In this document: piece by piece, positions 41,037 through 50,478 of the stretch
Position numbering within the stretch: position 1 is the stretch's first letter
How the letters are laid out: the number at the start of each line of letters is the position of its first letter
Assembly (NCBI GenBank): GCA_930990065.1
Contig: CAKNOA010000007.1
Span: 1-64,000 of the forward strand
Length of the DNA: 64,000 nt
Direction of reading: 5' to 3'
Source of the DNA: an uncultured Clostridia bacterium
Lineage (GTDB): Bacteria > Bacillota > Clostridia > Oscillospirales > Acutalibacteraceae
Program-made: the position numbers and the translations under genes
Notes under the pieces: generated by a model
Databases searched by the model: none
The model's input: the letters and a program-made list of their open reading frames with translations, nothing else
What the model was told of the DNA's origin: nothing

Positions 41037-43442
41037 TTACACTTCCTTTCCCATCTGTTTTTCAAGGGATGCCAGCCGGTTTTCCAGTGCATCCAGGCGT
41101 TTTTGCTGTTCCTGTACCACCTGTACCAGCGGCGCGATGATCTGGCTGTAATCAAGGCCCCAGCTAAGCTGTTCATCCGGGACGTTAGGGTCGTAATACG
41201 CTTCGTTTTCGCCGTTGATCACCGCCGCTTTATACATAGACAAGTCGCCCATCGCGTGACCGGCTGCTGCCTTTGCTACATCCTGGGCGATAAAGCCGTA
41301 ATGGATCCGCTTGCCGCCGTCTTTCATGCGGTACTGCACCGGTTCTAAATCCATGAGGAATTCAGTGGCTTTATCAATGGGGGCTATATCGGTTTTCAGT
41401 TTGCGGTCGGAGGATTGATCCACCGACCCGCAAAAGACGGTATTCCAGCGGTAGGTGGCTGAACCAAGGTAAAAAGTTCCATTTACCATTCCTCGCAAAA
41501 TATATCTTTTTTGTCCACTCAATTCCGCTACTTCTTGAACCGCATTATAAGTTTCACCATTATATACACAAAAAGACCACATACCGTTCGACTGATCAAT
41601 CCAAACACCATTTTTACCATGGATGGTTCCAGCTATTTCCACATCCCCGGTATCAGACACTTGGAAAAGGTATGTTTTATCCTTTTTTTTCCCAATCATC
41701 ATGGATTCCGCTGTTATAAATGAGTATCGCGCATTATCATCCAGCAAAGTCCCATTTTGATCTACTTTCCCTTTCCAAATTTGGACATTACCAAAGGTAT
41801 TGTCATAGTTGAAATCGTCACCTGTAAGATAGTATAGGGCCAGGCTCATTCTTCGGTAATCGCCATGATATAAATCTAACCGTCCGTTTTTGGAATCAAG
41901 GGAATAGAAAGGCCCAAAAGACTGCAAATGATTCACAATTAAATTGGCTGTTTCAATCCATTCTGCTTTTACGCCAATGACGCTGAGCACGGTCGCCAAT
42001 ACATTCCCGTTAGCATCCATGCCGCGCCATGTTTTTCCGCCGTCACTCGAAACGGCAAAAACATCCGCGGTGCGCTTCCAGATATTCGTGCTTTCTGCGA
42101 TGGTGGGCTTGTTATGCAGGTAGTAAATAATCGAACCGTCCGGCTGCTCTTCCCTGGTTTCGTAAAGCCCCATACTATTGGCTGCCATGGAAGCAAAGCG
42201 CTGGACCTCCAAATCGTATGCTGAAATCTGTTTCTGCGTATTCTTGCGGGCCGCTACCACGGCTTTTGTCAGGTTGCTGGTGTACGTGCTGCTGTTACGC
42301 AGCGGGCTGTCGGCGGCGCACGAAAGCTCCGTCATGCCGAAAAACGAAAAATCGATATCGGTCAGGATGGTCTGGTACACATTGCCCTTCCTGTCGATGA
42401 GATACCCGGGGTCGCCAAACTCCGCCAGCGGATAGGCAATATGGCTGCCGGAAAAAGGGCGGAACCGTGCCCCGATGACCGCTTGGCCAATAATATCCAG
42501 CGCCGCCTGTTCCTGCCCGACCAGCAAGTTGTTTTCGATGGACAGCACATAGCCTTCCTTTCCGGACAGCAGCACGTTGCCGTCGGCATCCTCGCACTGC
42601 ACGCCGGTGATCACCACGTCGTCTGTCTCCACGGTCAACGTGCTGAAATTGTAGAAAACGTGGCTACCTTCCATCCCGGCAAAGGTTCCGGCGTCGGCCT
42701 GATACCCGGTATCCCAGGGGGCAAAACGGCCGCCGTCGGCGGTATCGCCGGACGCATATGGGCTGTTTGCATCGAAAATACCGCCGTTTAACCCGTCGCC
42801 CTGTTCAAACAGGGAAAAATCAAAGGCCTTGATTTCCAACTGCCCCGCATAATTCATCCGGGCGTAGCCGCCCGCAATCATGGCCGCCATGGCGAAAAAC
42901 TCCCGGTAGGTCAAATCTTCCGGTTTCTGCTGCACTTCAAAGTCATCATGGGGGAATGTAGGGGTTGCCAAAGTAACCCCCAGCGTGGTACAAGCTTCCC
43001 GGACGATATCGCCCAGAGCTGCCGGAAAAGAATACCGGGTCGAAAAAGCCACATCGGCTTTATATAGTTCGTCTACGGCTTCAATTTGTACCGTGCTGCC
43101 GTAGGTTTCCGGCGTGACCACCGTATACGTGCCATAGTCGATGGATTCGGTTCTGGATTCCAGGGCAAAATGGAGCTGCAGCCGGATCACGGCCCCCTGA
43201 AATGAGTAGGAAGAAAGATGATCGTCCGCGTTCATCAGCTCCATATGAATGGCCTTTTCCACGACGGCCCCCAAAGGGAAGCTGCTGCTCCCCGCACCAT
43301 CAGTGATCCCATTGCCCGACAGGGTAAAGTCGTGCTGGGTGAGGGACAGCGTCTGCCCGTCGGAAAAGGTGATGGTGGCCGTTTCCGTGAAATCGGTCCG
43401 GGTTTTCATGGCTTCTTTAAATTCTCGGCTAACGTTGATCAA
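41037..43442 (-). CDS. Tail-associated protein with S74 chaperone domain
   Basis: 801 aa. The N-terminal half looks like a tail hub protein (VSREFKEAMKTRTDFTETAT, TYREFFAMAAMIAGGYARM); the middle joins beta-rich fibre segments, and the last about 125 residues are an S74 chaperone (SDRKLKTDIAPIDKA with Ser and Lys, YGFIAQDVAKAAAG, terminal coiled coil). Probably links the tail tip to the adsorption fibre and self-cleaves its chaperone. The S74 part matches that of prophage region 1. Confidence 0.85.
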   Translation of the reverse strand: MINVSREFKEAMKTRTDFTETATITFSDGQTLSLTQHDFTLSGNGITDGAGSSSFPLGAVVEKAIHMELMNADDHLSSYSFQGAVIRLQLHFALESRTESIDYGTYTVVTPETYGSTVQIEAVDELYKADVAFSTRYSFPAALGDIVREACTTLGVTLATPTFPHDDFEVQQKPEDLTYREFFAMAAMIAGGYARMNYAGQLEIKAFDFSLFEQGDGLNGGIFDANSPYASGDTADGGRFAPWDTGYQADAGTFAGMEGSHVFYNFSTLTVETDDVVITGVQCEDADGNVLLSGKEGYVLSIENNLLVGQEQAALDIIGQAVIGARFRPFSGSHIAYPLAEFGDPGYLIDRKGNVYQTILTDIDFSFFGMTELSCAADSPLRNSSTYTSNLTKAVVAARKNTQKQISAYDLEVQRFASMAANSMGLYETREEQPDGSIIYYLHNKPTIAESTNIWKRTADVFAVSSDGGKTWRGMDANGNVLATVLSVIGVKAEWIETANLIVNHLQSFGPFYSLDSKNGRLDLYHGDYRRMSLALYYLTGDDFNYDNTFGNVQIWKGKVDQNGTLLDDNARYSFITAESMMIGKKKDKTYLFQVSDTGDVEIAGTIHGKNGVWIDQSNGMWSFCVYNGETYNAVQEVAELSGQKRYILRGMVNGTFYLGSATYRWNTVFCGSVDQSSDRKLKTDIAPIDKATEFLMDLEPVQYRMKDGGKRIHYGFIAQDVAKAAAGHAMGDLSMYKAAVINGENEAYYDPNVPDEQLSWGLDYSQIIAPLVQVVQEQQKRLDALENRLASLEKQMGKEV

Positions 43443-43816
43443 ATCGGGTTCACCCCCACCATATTAAATGAGATACTTTCAAACATTTCTTTGTCCTGCC
43501 GCAAAGCGCCCACCGACAAAGAGCCCTGCCCCACATAAAACGTGTCGTCCCGCCATTTGCCATAGTACGGGGAAAAGTAATGCAGGCGAAAATTCTTTCC
43601 TTTCGCCACCAGGCGCAAAAGGGTGGCCATCTCTTCCACGGTCAGCCATTTGGCCGAGTAGGAAAAGGATTCCACCGTGAAAAGCGGCGTCGAGTGAAGC
43701 ACGCCGCTCTGCACGCGGGTGGAATCGTCGGTATAGGTCGTCTCAAAACTATAGCCAAGCCCGGTTTCCGGCTGCTTAATACGCACGCCGTTTATCGTGA
43801 TTTGTTCCTGTGCCAT
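43439..43816 (-). CDS. Distal tail-type protein
   Basis: 125 aa between tape measure and hub, containing VESFSYSAKWLTVEEMATLLRL and WRDDTFYVGQ. Position and size suggest a distal tail or tail-tip adaptor. It overlaps the hub start by 4 bp. Confidence 0.7.
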   Translation of the reverse strand: MAQEQITINGVRIKQPETGLGYSFETTYTDDSTRVQSGVLHSTPLFTVESFSYSAKWLTVEEMATLLRLVAKGKNFRLHYFSPYYGKWRDDTFYVGQGSLSVGALRQDKEMFESISFNMVGVNPI

Positions 43817-43824
43817 GCTGCCTC

Positions 43825-46800
43825 CTATGCCAGTTCAAAAGGGTTTTTTCCGGTTCGCACCTGTGCCATTTTGGCTTCATCCAGGACAAACTGCAGGAAG
43901 GTTTTGCGCCCTACCTGCACGGAAACATGATATACGCCGCCCTTATTGCCGTTTCTCGCCATTTCTTCCCGGAGCGCCTGCTTGATGGTATCGAGAGGCG
44001 CTTCTACGTTGGTGCCGCTTTTCTGGTCGCCCAGAATGGCCAAAAATTCCTGGTTCGGAGGAATCACCGCACCGGTGGCCAGCTTGGGGATCTGCGGGAC
44101 CGACAGCGGGTTATACCCCCACAATCCTTCAAACGGTTTGAACCCCAAAATGTCGATGCCGCGAATCCAGTTGAGGATGCCGTTAATGGTGTTAAACGGA
44201 ACGGCGATCACCGTGTTGATGCCGTCGATAATGGCATTGACCACACTGGTAAACACACTGGCAATGCCCTCTTTAATGCCATCAAAAATTTCGCCGCCGG
44301 CACTGAAAATCCCCATGACGGCTTCCCAGGCGCCGCCAAAGGTATCGGAAAACCACTGGGTCACATGCCCGAAGGCCTCCTGGATGCCGCCCCAAATGCC
44401 GGAAAAGAAAGAACCCACGCCGTCCCAAGCTTGTTCGATGGCTTCCCAGGCGCCGCCAAAAACATCGGAAAACCACTGCTTGGTGCTTTCAAAGACGCCT
44501 TGGATGCCCTCCCACAATCCGGAGAAAAAGCCCAATAACGGCTGGATGATGGTATTATAAAACCATCCGCTCACCGTAGCCCAAAGGGATGAAATCGCCT
44601 GCCAGGCAGCCATAGCCGCTCCGGAAACCGCCTGCCACAGGGAGGAAAAGAAACTGCCTATGGCCCCCCAGGCCGAAACAAACCACTGGGCCACGGCTTC
44701 GGCCGCCCCTTTGAGTGCTTCCCACAGGCCGATCCAGAAGTTCCGGAAACCTTCGCAGTTTTCCCACAACAGCGCAAACGCGGCTACCAGGCCAGCAATC
44801 ACCATTACGACCCATGTAATGGGCGACGCCAGCAGCGACACATTAAAGAGGTTATGGGCAATCGTGACCGCCGTGATGGCCGCGCCCAGTATCCCCAGCG
44901 CAATCCCTGCCGTCTTCATGGCGGGGGACAGGTTGTCCCACTGGGTCACCAAATAGTAGATGCTGCCGGCCAATAGCCCGATGCCCGCCGCCATACCGGC
45001 CATGGCTCTCAGCTTGGATAAATCCAGCTTTTTCAGGGAATCCCCCAGTTTTGGAAATGTCATAGTTGCCAGGGTTTTTAAGTCTCCAAAAGACTTCACA
45101 TCTTTGAGAAGCTTTAACGCAGCAACAAAATCTTGCATTTGTTTAATAGATCCACCCAGCTTCCAACCGGCAAAAGCCGTGCCGAGCCCCACCAGAATTC
45201 CCTGGGTTTCGGCCCCATGTGTACTGGACCAATCGCCCAACGTCTGCAATAGGCCGGTCAATGTCTGTAAGGCCCCCAGGGCCACCCCGCCGGTCCAGGA
45301 AGCCAGGGGTTGTAAGAAATTCTCCCAAAACCACACTAGCACCTCTTTGGCGGCATCCAGGGCGCCGTCAGCTGCTTCTACCCCGGCTGCTACCAAATCG
45401 AGAAAGCTGGGCACCGCTTCATTGAGCACCCAGGTCCCCAGCGGCACCAGCACCGTTTCCCAGAACCACAAAAGGCCGTCCCCTACGTTTTCCGCAAAGG
45501 GTTCCAAGGCTTTCCACAGATCCTCCAGCGACGTGAGCAACCCCTGATAATCCACCTGGGCAAGGCCAGACGTCAGGGCATTGACAAACCGGGGAAACCC
45601 TTCCCCCAACACCCATTTTCCCAGCGGCGCCAGGAATTCATCATAAAAATCCCCCAGAGCCTGCCAGGTAAAGCCCCCCAGCCTCTGCAATTCGTCCCAC
45701 AACCCCTGCAAGGCTTCCACGGTGGGCTGGGCGGCGGTTTGTACATCCTGGAACCATCCGGTTACGGTATCGATGGTCTGCTGCAAATCCGGCGACACGG
45801 TTACTCCGCTGCCCAGTTCACCGGACAGGGCCGGTACCGACACGCTGCCCCCGGCGCCCGTACTGCCCCCATCCGCTGCCGAAGAAGCGGACGATGGGGC
45901 GGCAGACCATGTGTGCAGCTCATCCAGCCCGCTAACGTTCTGCATCTGCTTTTCCAGTTCTTTGTTGGCGCCAGCCGTGCTGCTGGCCAGGCCGTCCTGG
46001 GCGGCGGCCGCTTCGTCCGTCTGTCCGGCCAGCGTACCGGCGGAAGCCGAGGCCCCTGCCAGAGCGCTTTGGGTATTACCGGCCGCCTGCGCCCCACCCC
46101 CAAACAGGGCCGAGACAATGGAGGAAAAGGTCTGGGCCCAGCCGGTGAGCACCGACATAAACCCGTTTAAAAACTGTAGCGCCGGGGTGAGTACCTGGAT
46201 CAGCGCCCCGCCCATGATGGACAGAAACTGTTTCCACTGCTCGGATAGGATGCGGGTCTGGTTGGCCCAGCTGCCCTGGGTTTTGACAAAGTCCCCGGCG
46301 GCCAGCCCCGTTTGCGCCATGACATACTGATACCGCAGCATGATCTGTTCGCTTTGGGTCATTTCGCTGGTGGTTTTCCCGAATCCACTCGCTAGCGCAT
46401 AGGCATCCAGGTTCGTCTGGGTCATCACCACGCCGATCTGCTTAAGGCTTTCGGTTTCACCGGTCCAAATGCTCTTGAGCATGGTATCGGATTCTTCCAG
46501 GGTTTTGTTGTAAAAGGAAGCAATATCCGCCGCCCGTTCGGCTGTTTTCATGGCCATATCGGCAGCGCCCTGCCCCTGCAGGCCGGACCCTACCGACATA
46601 GCCATATACGTGGACGCCATCTGTTTGGCGGCCAGCTCCGACATGCCAAACTGCCGGATTGAGTTTTCGGCCCAGGCATCTACCTGGGATGCCATACTGC
46701 CAAAGGCCGTTTCCACCACGTTTTGGACTTCGTTTAGGTCACTGGCCAAACTGATAGCTTCTTTGCCGAACTGAATGATTTTCGCCACACCAAAAGCGGC

Positions 46801-46935
46801 GCCTACTGTCACTGCTAACGATTTCAGTGAAGATGTTAGGCGGGTTACGGAATTCTGAATGCTGGAAATTCCTTTTTGAAATCCGGCCTGATCGATTTTC
46901 GTATTGATGCGGATACTTCCGTCATAGGTTGCCAA
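43825..46935 (-). CDS. Tape measure protein
   Basis: 1036 aa. N-terminal TP901-like region (FGMSELAAKQMASTYMAMS, LKSIWTGETESLKQIGVVMTQ), a glycine/alanine hydrophobic stretch about 640-720 with membrane-like segments, and long Trp-rich repeats near the end (WEAIEQAWDGVGSFFSGIW, FGGAWEAV). Sets tail length and passes through the membrane at DNA entry. TTG 46935 is used because GAGGTGG lies 5 bp upstream; GTG 46944 overlaps that site. Confidence 0.9.
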   Translation of the reverse strand: MATYDGSIRINTKIDQAGFQKGISSIQNSVTRLTSSLKSLAVTVGAAFGVAKIIQFGKEAISLASDLNEVQNVVETAFGSMASQVDAWAENSIRQFGMSELAAKQMASTYMAMSVGSGLQGQGAADMAMKTAERAADIASFYNKTLEESDTMLKSIWTGETESLKQIGVVMTQTNLDAYALASGFGKTTSEMTQSEQIMLRYQYVMAQTGLAAGDFVKTQGSWANQTRILSEQWKQFLSIMGGALIQVLTPALQFLNGFMSVLTGWAQTFSSIVSALFGGGAQAAGNTQSALAGASASAGTLAGQTDEAAAAQDGLASSTAGANKELEKQMQNVSGLDELHTWSAAPSSASSAADGGSTGAGGSVSVPALSGELGSGVTVSPDLQQTIDTVTGWFQDVQTAAQPTVEALQGLWDELQRLGGFTWQALGDFYDEFLAPLGKWVLGEGFPRFVNALTSGLAQVDYQGLLTSLEDLWKALEPFAENVGDGLLWFWETVLVPLGTWVLNEAVPSFLDLVAAGVEAADGALDAAKEVLVWFWENFLQPLASWTGGVALGALQTLTGLLQTLGDWSSTHGAETQGILVGLGTAFAGWKLGGSIKQMQDFVAALKLLKDVKSFGDLKTLATMTFPKLGDSLKKLDLSKLRAMAGMAAGIGLLAGSIYYLVTQWDNLSPAMKTAGIALGILGAAITAVTIAHNLFNVSLLASPITWVVMVIAGLVAAFALLWENCEGFRNFWIGLWEALKGAAEAVAQWFVSAWGAIGSFFSSLWQAVSGAAMAAWQAISSLWATVSGWFYNTIIQPLLGFFSGLWEGIQGVFESTKQWFSDVFGGAWEAIEQAWDGVGSFFSGIWGGIQEAFGHVTQWFSDTFGGAWEAVMGIFSAGGEIFDGIKEGIASVFTSVVNAIIDGINTVIAVPFNTINGILNWIRGIDILGFKPFEGLWGYNPLSVPQIPKLATGAVIPPNQEFLAILGDQKSGTNVEAPLDTIKQALREEMARNGNKGGVYHVSVQVGRKTFLQFVLDEAKMAQVRTGKNPFELA

Positions 46936-46998
46936 TGATACCACCTCTTCTTTAAGGCTTTCTCATCGGCACAATGGCACTACTTGAGACAGCAGGCT

Positions 46999-47118
46999 TT
47001 ATTTATTGCGTAAAATACAGCAGATCCCTTTTGCCGTACAAGCCGCTATAACCACCGCCGCGGCGTAGCACAAGACACCAATAAAGGTCCAAAAGGCGTC
47101 ACAGGCGAACTGTATCAT
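46999..47118 (-). CDS. 39-aa single-span membrane peptide
   Basis: MIQFACDAFWTFIGVLCYAA, then a hydrophobic span and a basic end (ILRNK). AGAGAGGTG precedes ATG 47118. Overlaps the zinc-ribbon gene by 20 bp and lies just before the tape measure. Role unknown. Confidence 0.65.
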   Translation of the reverse strand: MIQFACDAFWTFIGVLCYAAAVVIAACTAKGICCILRNK

Positions 47119-47278
47119 GATTTTCACCTCTCTTAGGCGGAATGAGAATCTCGAATACCTGCCCGCAATGCCGGGCTTTGCAGCGAATCCACAACCCCCG
47201 GCACACGGCGTTTTTGTCCCTCTGCACCGCCTGTTCGTGTCCACAGTACGGGCATTTTATTTTTCCAATTCTTGCCAC
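47099..47278 (-). CDS. Com-like zinc-ribbon protein (59 aa)
   Basis: Starts near GTG 47278 (VARIGKIKCPYCG...) and contains CPYC and, 23 residues on, CKARHC followed by GQVFEI, a four-ligand zinc finger of the Com/cysteine-rich phage type. Mu Com activates translation of a phage gene; here the function is unknown. AAAGGAG lies so close to the GTG that a later non-standard start is possible. Confidence 0.6.
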   Translation of the reverse strand: MARIGKIKCPYCGHEQAVQRDKNAVCRGLWIRCKARHCGQVFEILIPPKRGENHDTVRL

Positions 47279-47301
47279 TCCTTTCTTTCCAATGTGTTTT
47301 T

Positions 47302-47314
47302 TCTATGCTATACT
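47302..47314 (+). promoter_or_regulatory. Probable promoter of the zinc-ribbon moron gene
   Basis: A TATACT -10 lies in the tract CTATGCTATACTGG, with a weak TTCCAA-like -35 about 16 bp before it. It is the only plus-strand gene in the prophage 2 tail region, so it needs its own promoter. Confidence 0.5.
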
Positions 47315-47345
47315 GGTTTTAAAGCGATTAGAGGAGGTTTTTCTC

Positions 47346-48122
47346 ATGCGTTATTGTACGAAATGCGGCGCCCAGCTGCCTGACCATGCCCAGTTCTGTC
47401 TCATGTGCGGCGCGAAACTATCGCAGGCCCCGGCGGCGGCTGAAAGCAAATCCGAACCCGCCAAAGAATCCCCCAAGGAACCCGCCAAAGCGCAGGACGA
47501 AATTTTCCTGGAAGAGTGTGTCCGGGTGGGACGCATTGTCCATTTCTTTCATAACGATTACGTACAAGCGACTTTCGGAACTTTTCAGGAAAGAGTCACC
47601 TTTGACGATGTAACGGACATCACTTTCCGCCCGGAAACATCGTATTCACGGGGAAAAATGGTCATCGTCAAAGGAAAAAAGGAATACAAACTCGTCACGG
47701 CTTCCCACAATTCCACCGAACGCCAATATGTTAACCACCAGATGTACCGAGTGTATCTGATTCTGCGCCACAATCTGTTTGGCGACCCCATGGATGAAGC
47801 CTATTTGGCACCGCCTGAAAAACCACAGAAACTGATACGGAAAGAAAAAGCCGCACGAGAGCCCGCCCCCGCCCCGGAGCCGAAGCCCCTTTCCAAGCGG
47901 CAGCGCGTAAAGCAGCGCATTAAAGAAAACGAGCAAAACGGCATCGCCTGCTGCCCCAAATGCGGCTCTACCTCCCTGAGCGCCAACAAAAAGGGCTTTG
48001 GAGTCGGCAAGGCCCTGATCGGCGCCGAACTCATCGGCGGTTTAGGGCTTATGGCCGGGAACCTGGGCGCTAAAAAAGTACAGGTCACGTGCCTACACTG
48101 TGGTCATCGCTGGACGGTGTAA
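47346..48122 (+). CDS. Zinc-ribbon protein, probable prophage moron
   Basis: 258 aa. N-terminal zinc ribbon (CTKCGAQLPDHAQFCLMCG), Pro/Ala/Lys linker, a central beta domain (about 60-150, PH-like: VTFDDVTDITFRPETSY, MVIVKGKKEYKLVTAS), charged helix, then a second zinc ribbon split by a Gly-rich hydrophobic loop (CPKCGSTSLSANKKGFGVGK ... VTCLHCGHRW). AGAGGAGG precedes ATG 47346. Oriented against the late operon and overlapping the gp15 gene tail-to-tail by 38 bp, it looks like a lysogenically expressed cargo gene. Function unknown. Confidence 0.8.
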   Translation: MRYCTKCGAQLPDHAQFCLMCGAKLSQAPAAAESKSEPAKESPKEPAKAQDEIFLEECVRVGRIVHFFHNDYVQATFGTFQERVTFDDVTDITFRPETSYSRGKMVIVKGKKEYKLVTASHNSTERQYVNHQMYRVYLILRHNLFGDPMDEAYLAPPEKPQKLIRKEKAAREPAPAPEPKPLSKRQRVKQRIKENEQNGIACCPKCGSTSLSANKKGFGVGKALIGAELIGGLGLMAGNLGAKKVQVTCLHCGHRWTV

Positions 48123-48672
48123 GCAGTTTTTCCATAAACGCTTTGGATTCTTCACTTTCCGGCTGGGGCAGGGCGTATTTGTGGCGCATCCTCTGATAGG
48201 TGCGGCGGGTCTCCTTGTCCATTTTGGAAAGATCGGCGGTGCGGTAGTGCACCACCTGGGTAAAGGCGCATTCCCCTAAATCCCCCAGCAGCGCCAAAAA
48301 CCGGAACCAGTGCATGGGGGTTTTGTCCAGGTCGATATGGTACATTCTTCGGAACCCGGAATAGAGCCGCGTGGCGTCATAGTCGAAGGAGAAAAAGCGG
48401 ATACCCGTTTCCTCCTGTCCGGCACCGCCCGGCTCTCCTTCTTCTTCGGGGGGATTCCCGGCGTTTAAAAACCATGTAAGGCCCCGATAGGCCGTCTGAA
48501 CCGGCGGGGCGCCCTCTCCATATAAAAGGGAAAAAGCAACAGCCAGGCGTTCCTGGGGAGTAAGTTCCTCATCCTCCAGCGCTTGGCTGATTTGTATACC
48601 CACGCGGTAATCCGTCCGGATCAGGTACCCCTCATACTCGTCCGGCAGGCTGTCCAGTAAAAAGTTATACAT
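48085..48672 (-). CDS. Gp15-family tail assembly chaperone
   Basis: 195 aa. Resembles bacteriophage Gp15 proteins: YLIRTDYRVGIQISQAL, FDYDATRLYSGFRRMYHIDL, MHWFRFLALLGDLGE. In related phages it follows the first chaperone and precedes the tape measure. It overlaps the preceding gene by 8 bp. Confidence 0.85.
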   Translation of the reverse strand: MYNFLLDSLPDEYEGYLIRTDYRVGIQISQALEDEELTPQERLAVAFSLLYGEGAPPVQTAYRGLTWFLNAGNPPEEEGEPGGAGQEETGIRFFSFDYDATRLYSGFRRMYHIDLDKTPMHWFRFLALLGDLGECAFTQVVHYRTADLSKMDKETRRTYQRMRHKYALPQPESEESKAFMEKLLTPSSDDHSVGT

Positions 48673-49132
48673 TGCCCTTCCTCTTGGGGTTGTACTTTTG
48701 CATCAGCTTTTTTTGCCGCTCTTTACTATACTTTTCAAAGTACGGGGCCAGCTGGTTGATGAAATCTACATACAGATCCAACGAAGGGACAATATCGCCG
48801 AACACCTTCCGGCAGGTCCCCTCTCCAAACAGACCGTCGACCCGGTCTTTGAAAAATTCATGGATTTTCAGATTAAACGCGGCCACTTTACGAGAGTGAT
48901 CGTATTCTGAAAGCTTTTTTTCTTCCCTTTCCCGGTCCAGCTGTTCTGCTTCCTGACGGAAGACGTCCTGCTGAGCCTGGAATTCATCCACCATGGCAAA
49001 ATACCGGGCGGGGAACGACTGGTCGGCAAAATTTAACGAGATGGTCTCCCCCTCGTCGTTCACCTCAATCTTCTTGACACCGGTATCCACCCGGATGGAA
49101 TCGATTTTCTTTCCGGATACATTGGCTCTCAT
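48665..49132 (-). CDS. Tail assembly chaperone-like protein
   Basis: 155 aa; acidic N-terminal beta region followed by helices (FQAQQDVFRQEAEQLDRERE, DFINQLAPYFEKYSKERQKK). Position between major tail protein and Gp15 matches tail assembly chaperones (DUF6673-like). No slippery frameshift to Gp15 is evident; the genes overlap 8 bp. Confidence 0.75.
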   Translation of the reverse strand: MRANVSGKKIDSIRVDTGVKKIEVNDEGETISLNFADQSFPARYFAMVDEFQAQQDVFRQEAEQLDREREEKKLSEYDHSRKVAAFNLKIHEFFKDRVDGLFGEGTCRKVFGDIVPSLDLYVDFINQLAPYFEKYSKERQKKLMQKYNPKRKGNV

Positions 49133-49144
49133 CGTATTGCCTCC

Positions 49145-49639
49145 TTACTCCCCGGCGTCGTCGGCCGTAAACTGTTTCGTGGACGGGTTAAAGGTACCCA
49201 TGGTGCGTTCCCCGATCCAGTGCAGCGTGCAGGGCAGGTTGACCCCCTTGGTATCGCCGCCAAACCCGGTCAGTTCCACCACGGCCTGCTGTTCCCAGGC
49301 CACATACTTGGTTTCTTCGGTGGTTTTGTACAGCTTCACCACCACAAAGGTCCCCACGGCGTCGTCCAAAATGGCATCGGTTTCCTCCAGGGTATCCAGC
49401 CATTCCGAAAACTTGTTGCCGCCTTCCAGATAAATGGGATCCAGGTCTGTGGTCTTTTCATAGCTGGACAAGGTCGTTTCCGTGTTGCCCAGAATGTCGG
49501 TCACCGATTCGATTTCGGCCGAAGGACTGATGGAAGCTTCTTCGATCCCCTTGCCGATAATCTCCAGGGTCTCCTCGGTTTTGTAGAAAAAGGCCAGTTC
49601 CTTTCGTTTGGCTTTGCCGGTTTTAATGGTTGCGGGCAT
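49145..49639 (-). CDS. Major tail (tube) protein
   Basis: 164 aa, beta-rich with an early helix: KRKELAFFYKTEETLEIIGKGIE, SVTDILGNTETTLSSYEKTTD, YVAWEQQAVVELTGFGGDT, characteristic of phi13-type tube proteins. Followed directly by the assembly chaperones. Confidence 0.88.
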   Translation of the reverse strand: MPATIKTGKAKRKELAFFYKTEETLEIIGKGIEEASISPSAEIESVTDILGNTETTLSSYEKTTDLDPIYLEGGNKFSEWLDTLEETDAILDDAVGTFVVVKLYKTTEETKYVAWEQQAVVELTGFGGDTKGVNLPCTLHWIGERTMGTFNPSTKQFTADDAGE

Positions 49640-49644
49640 GTGCC

Positions 49645-50085
49645 TCAGCTCCTCTCATAGTGTTTTTCATAGGTAACGGCCACTTGTATCTGATAAAGCC
49701 CCTGTTGTCCGTCGGGATCCATCTGATACAGCATGCCGTTTTGGGCTGTAATCTCTTCCATTTCGGGGTTATCCCCAAATTTTGGGGTTTCCCCGGCCAT
49801 TTGCTTTTCTTCCACCCAGTTAGCTAAATCCTCCAAAAAGGTGGAATTTTCCAGTCGGACCACATCGTCCACCGTCCAGTTCCGGGCATATAGGGCCAGG
49901 TTGTACTGTTTATACACGGTTTTGTTCCCCAGTACGTCCTCCTCGGTGCGGATGGTCACGCTGCCGGTGGGCATAATGCCGTAGTCCAGGGCGGTATGGC
50001 CGGTCCAGTCGATGTGCCCGCCGGAAAACGCATCCAGATACGGGCACTGTGCCAGCCAGCTGCGCATGGTTTCCAAGATCGACAT
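49645..50085 (-). CDS. Tail terminator/minor capsid protein
   Basis: 146 aa between the head-closure genes and the tube gene, containing TGHTALDYGIMPTGSVTIRT and KQYNLALYARNWTVDDVVRL; similar to minor capsid proteins of Listeria-type siphophages that cap the tail. Assigned by motif style and position. Confidence 0.75.
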   Translation of the reverse strand: MSILETMRSWLAQCPYLDAFSGGHIDWTGHTALDYGIMPTGSVTIRTEEDVLGNKTVYKQYNLALYARNWTVDDVVRLENSTFLEDLANWVEEKQMAGETPKFGDNPEMEEITAQNGMLYQMDPDGQQGLYQIQVAVTYEKHYERS

Positions 50086-50088
50086 GAT

Positions 50089-50478
50089 TTAGGCGCCACC
50101 TCCTGCCATTTCTTTGGCTTTGGCCATCAAGGCTTTTCCGTGATCGGCTTTCATCCTTTCGAACCAGTGGCCGCCCCGCTTAGGGTCATAGCTGCGGGTA
50201 TCGGCGGTGTTGTTATACTGGGGTTTTGCGTAGGGAGCGATCCATTGTACCGTACCGGAACCAACAACCGTTCCCAAAACACCGGATTTTTGCAGCATGC
50301 TGGTTTTGATGGGAACGTAGGCAGAAGAAAGCCGCAGCACTTCACTGTCCAGAAACCTCTGCGCTCTCGAATAACGGGACGTAGCCCGCGGGCCAAAGCC
50401 GGGGTTCCAGGTAAGCCGGCAGGAAGTGCTGCCGGTTTGGATGATCGTCCCTCTCGGTGTTTTGATTTCCGCACTCAC
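50089..50478 (-). CDS. Minor capsid protein (Minor_capsid_2 type)
   Basis: 129 aa: RATSRYSRAQRFLDSEVLRL, GTVQWIAPYAKPQYNN, GHWFERMKADHGKALM. Head-tail connector family of A118-like phages. GTG 50478 is chosen for its 4-bp overlap (GTGA) with the upstream stop. Confidence 0.8.
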   Translation of the reverse strand: MSAEIKTPRGTIIQTGSTSCRLTWNPGFGPRATSRYSRAQRFLDSEVLRLSSAYVPIKTSMLQKSGVLGTVVGSGTVQWIAPYAKPQYNNTADTRSYDPKRGGHWFERMKADHGKALMAKAKEMAGGGA

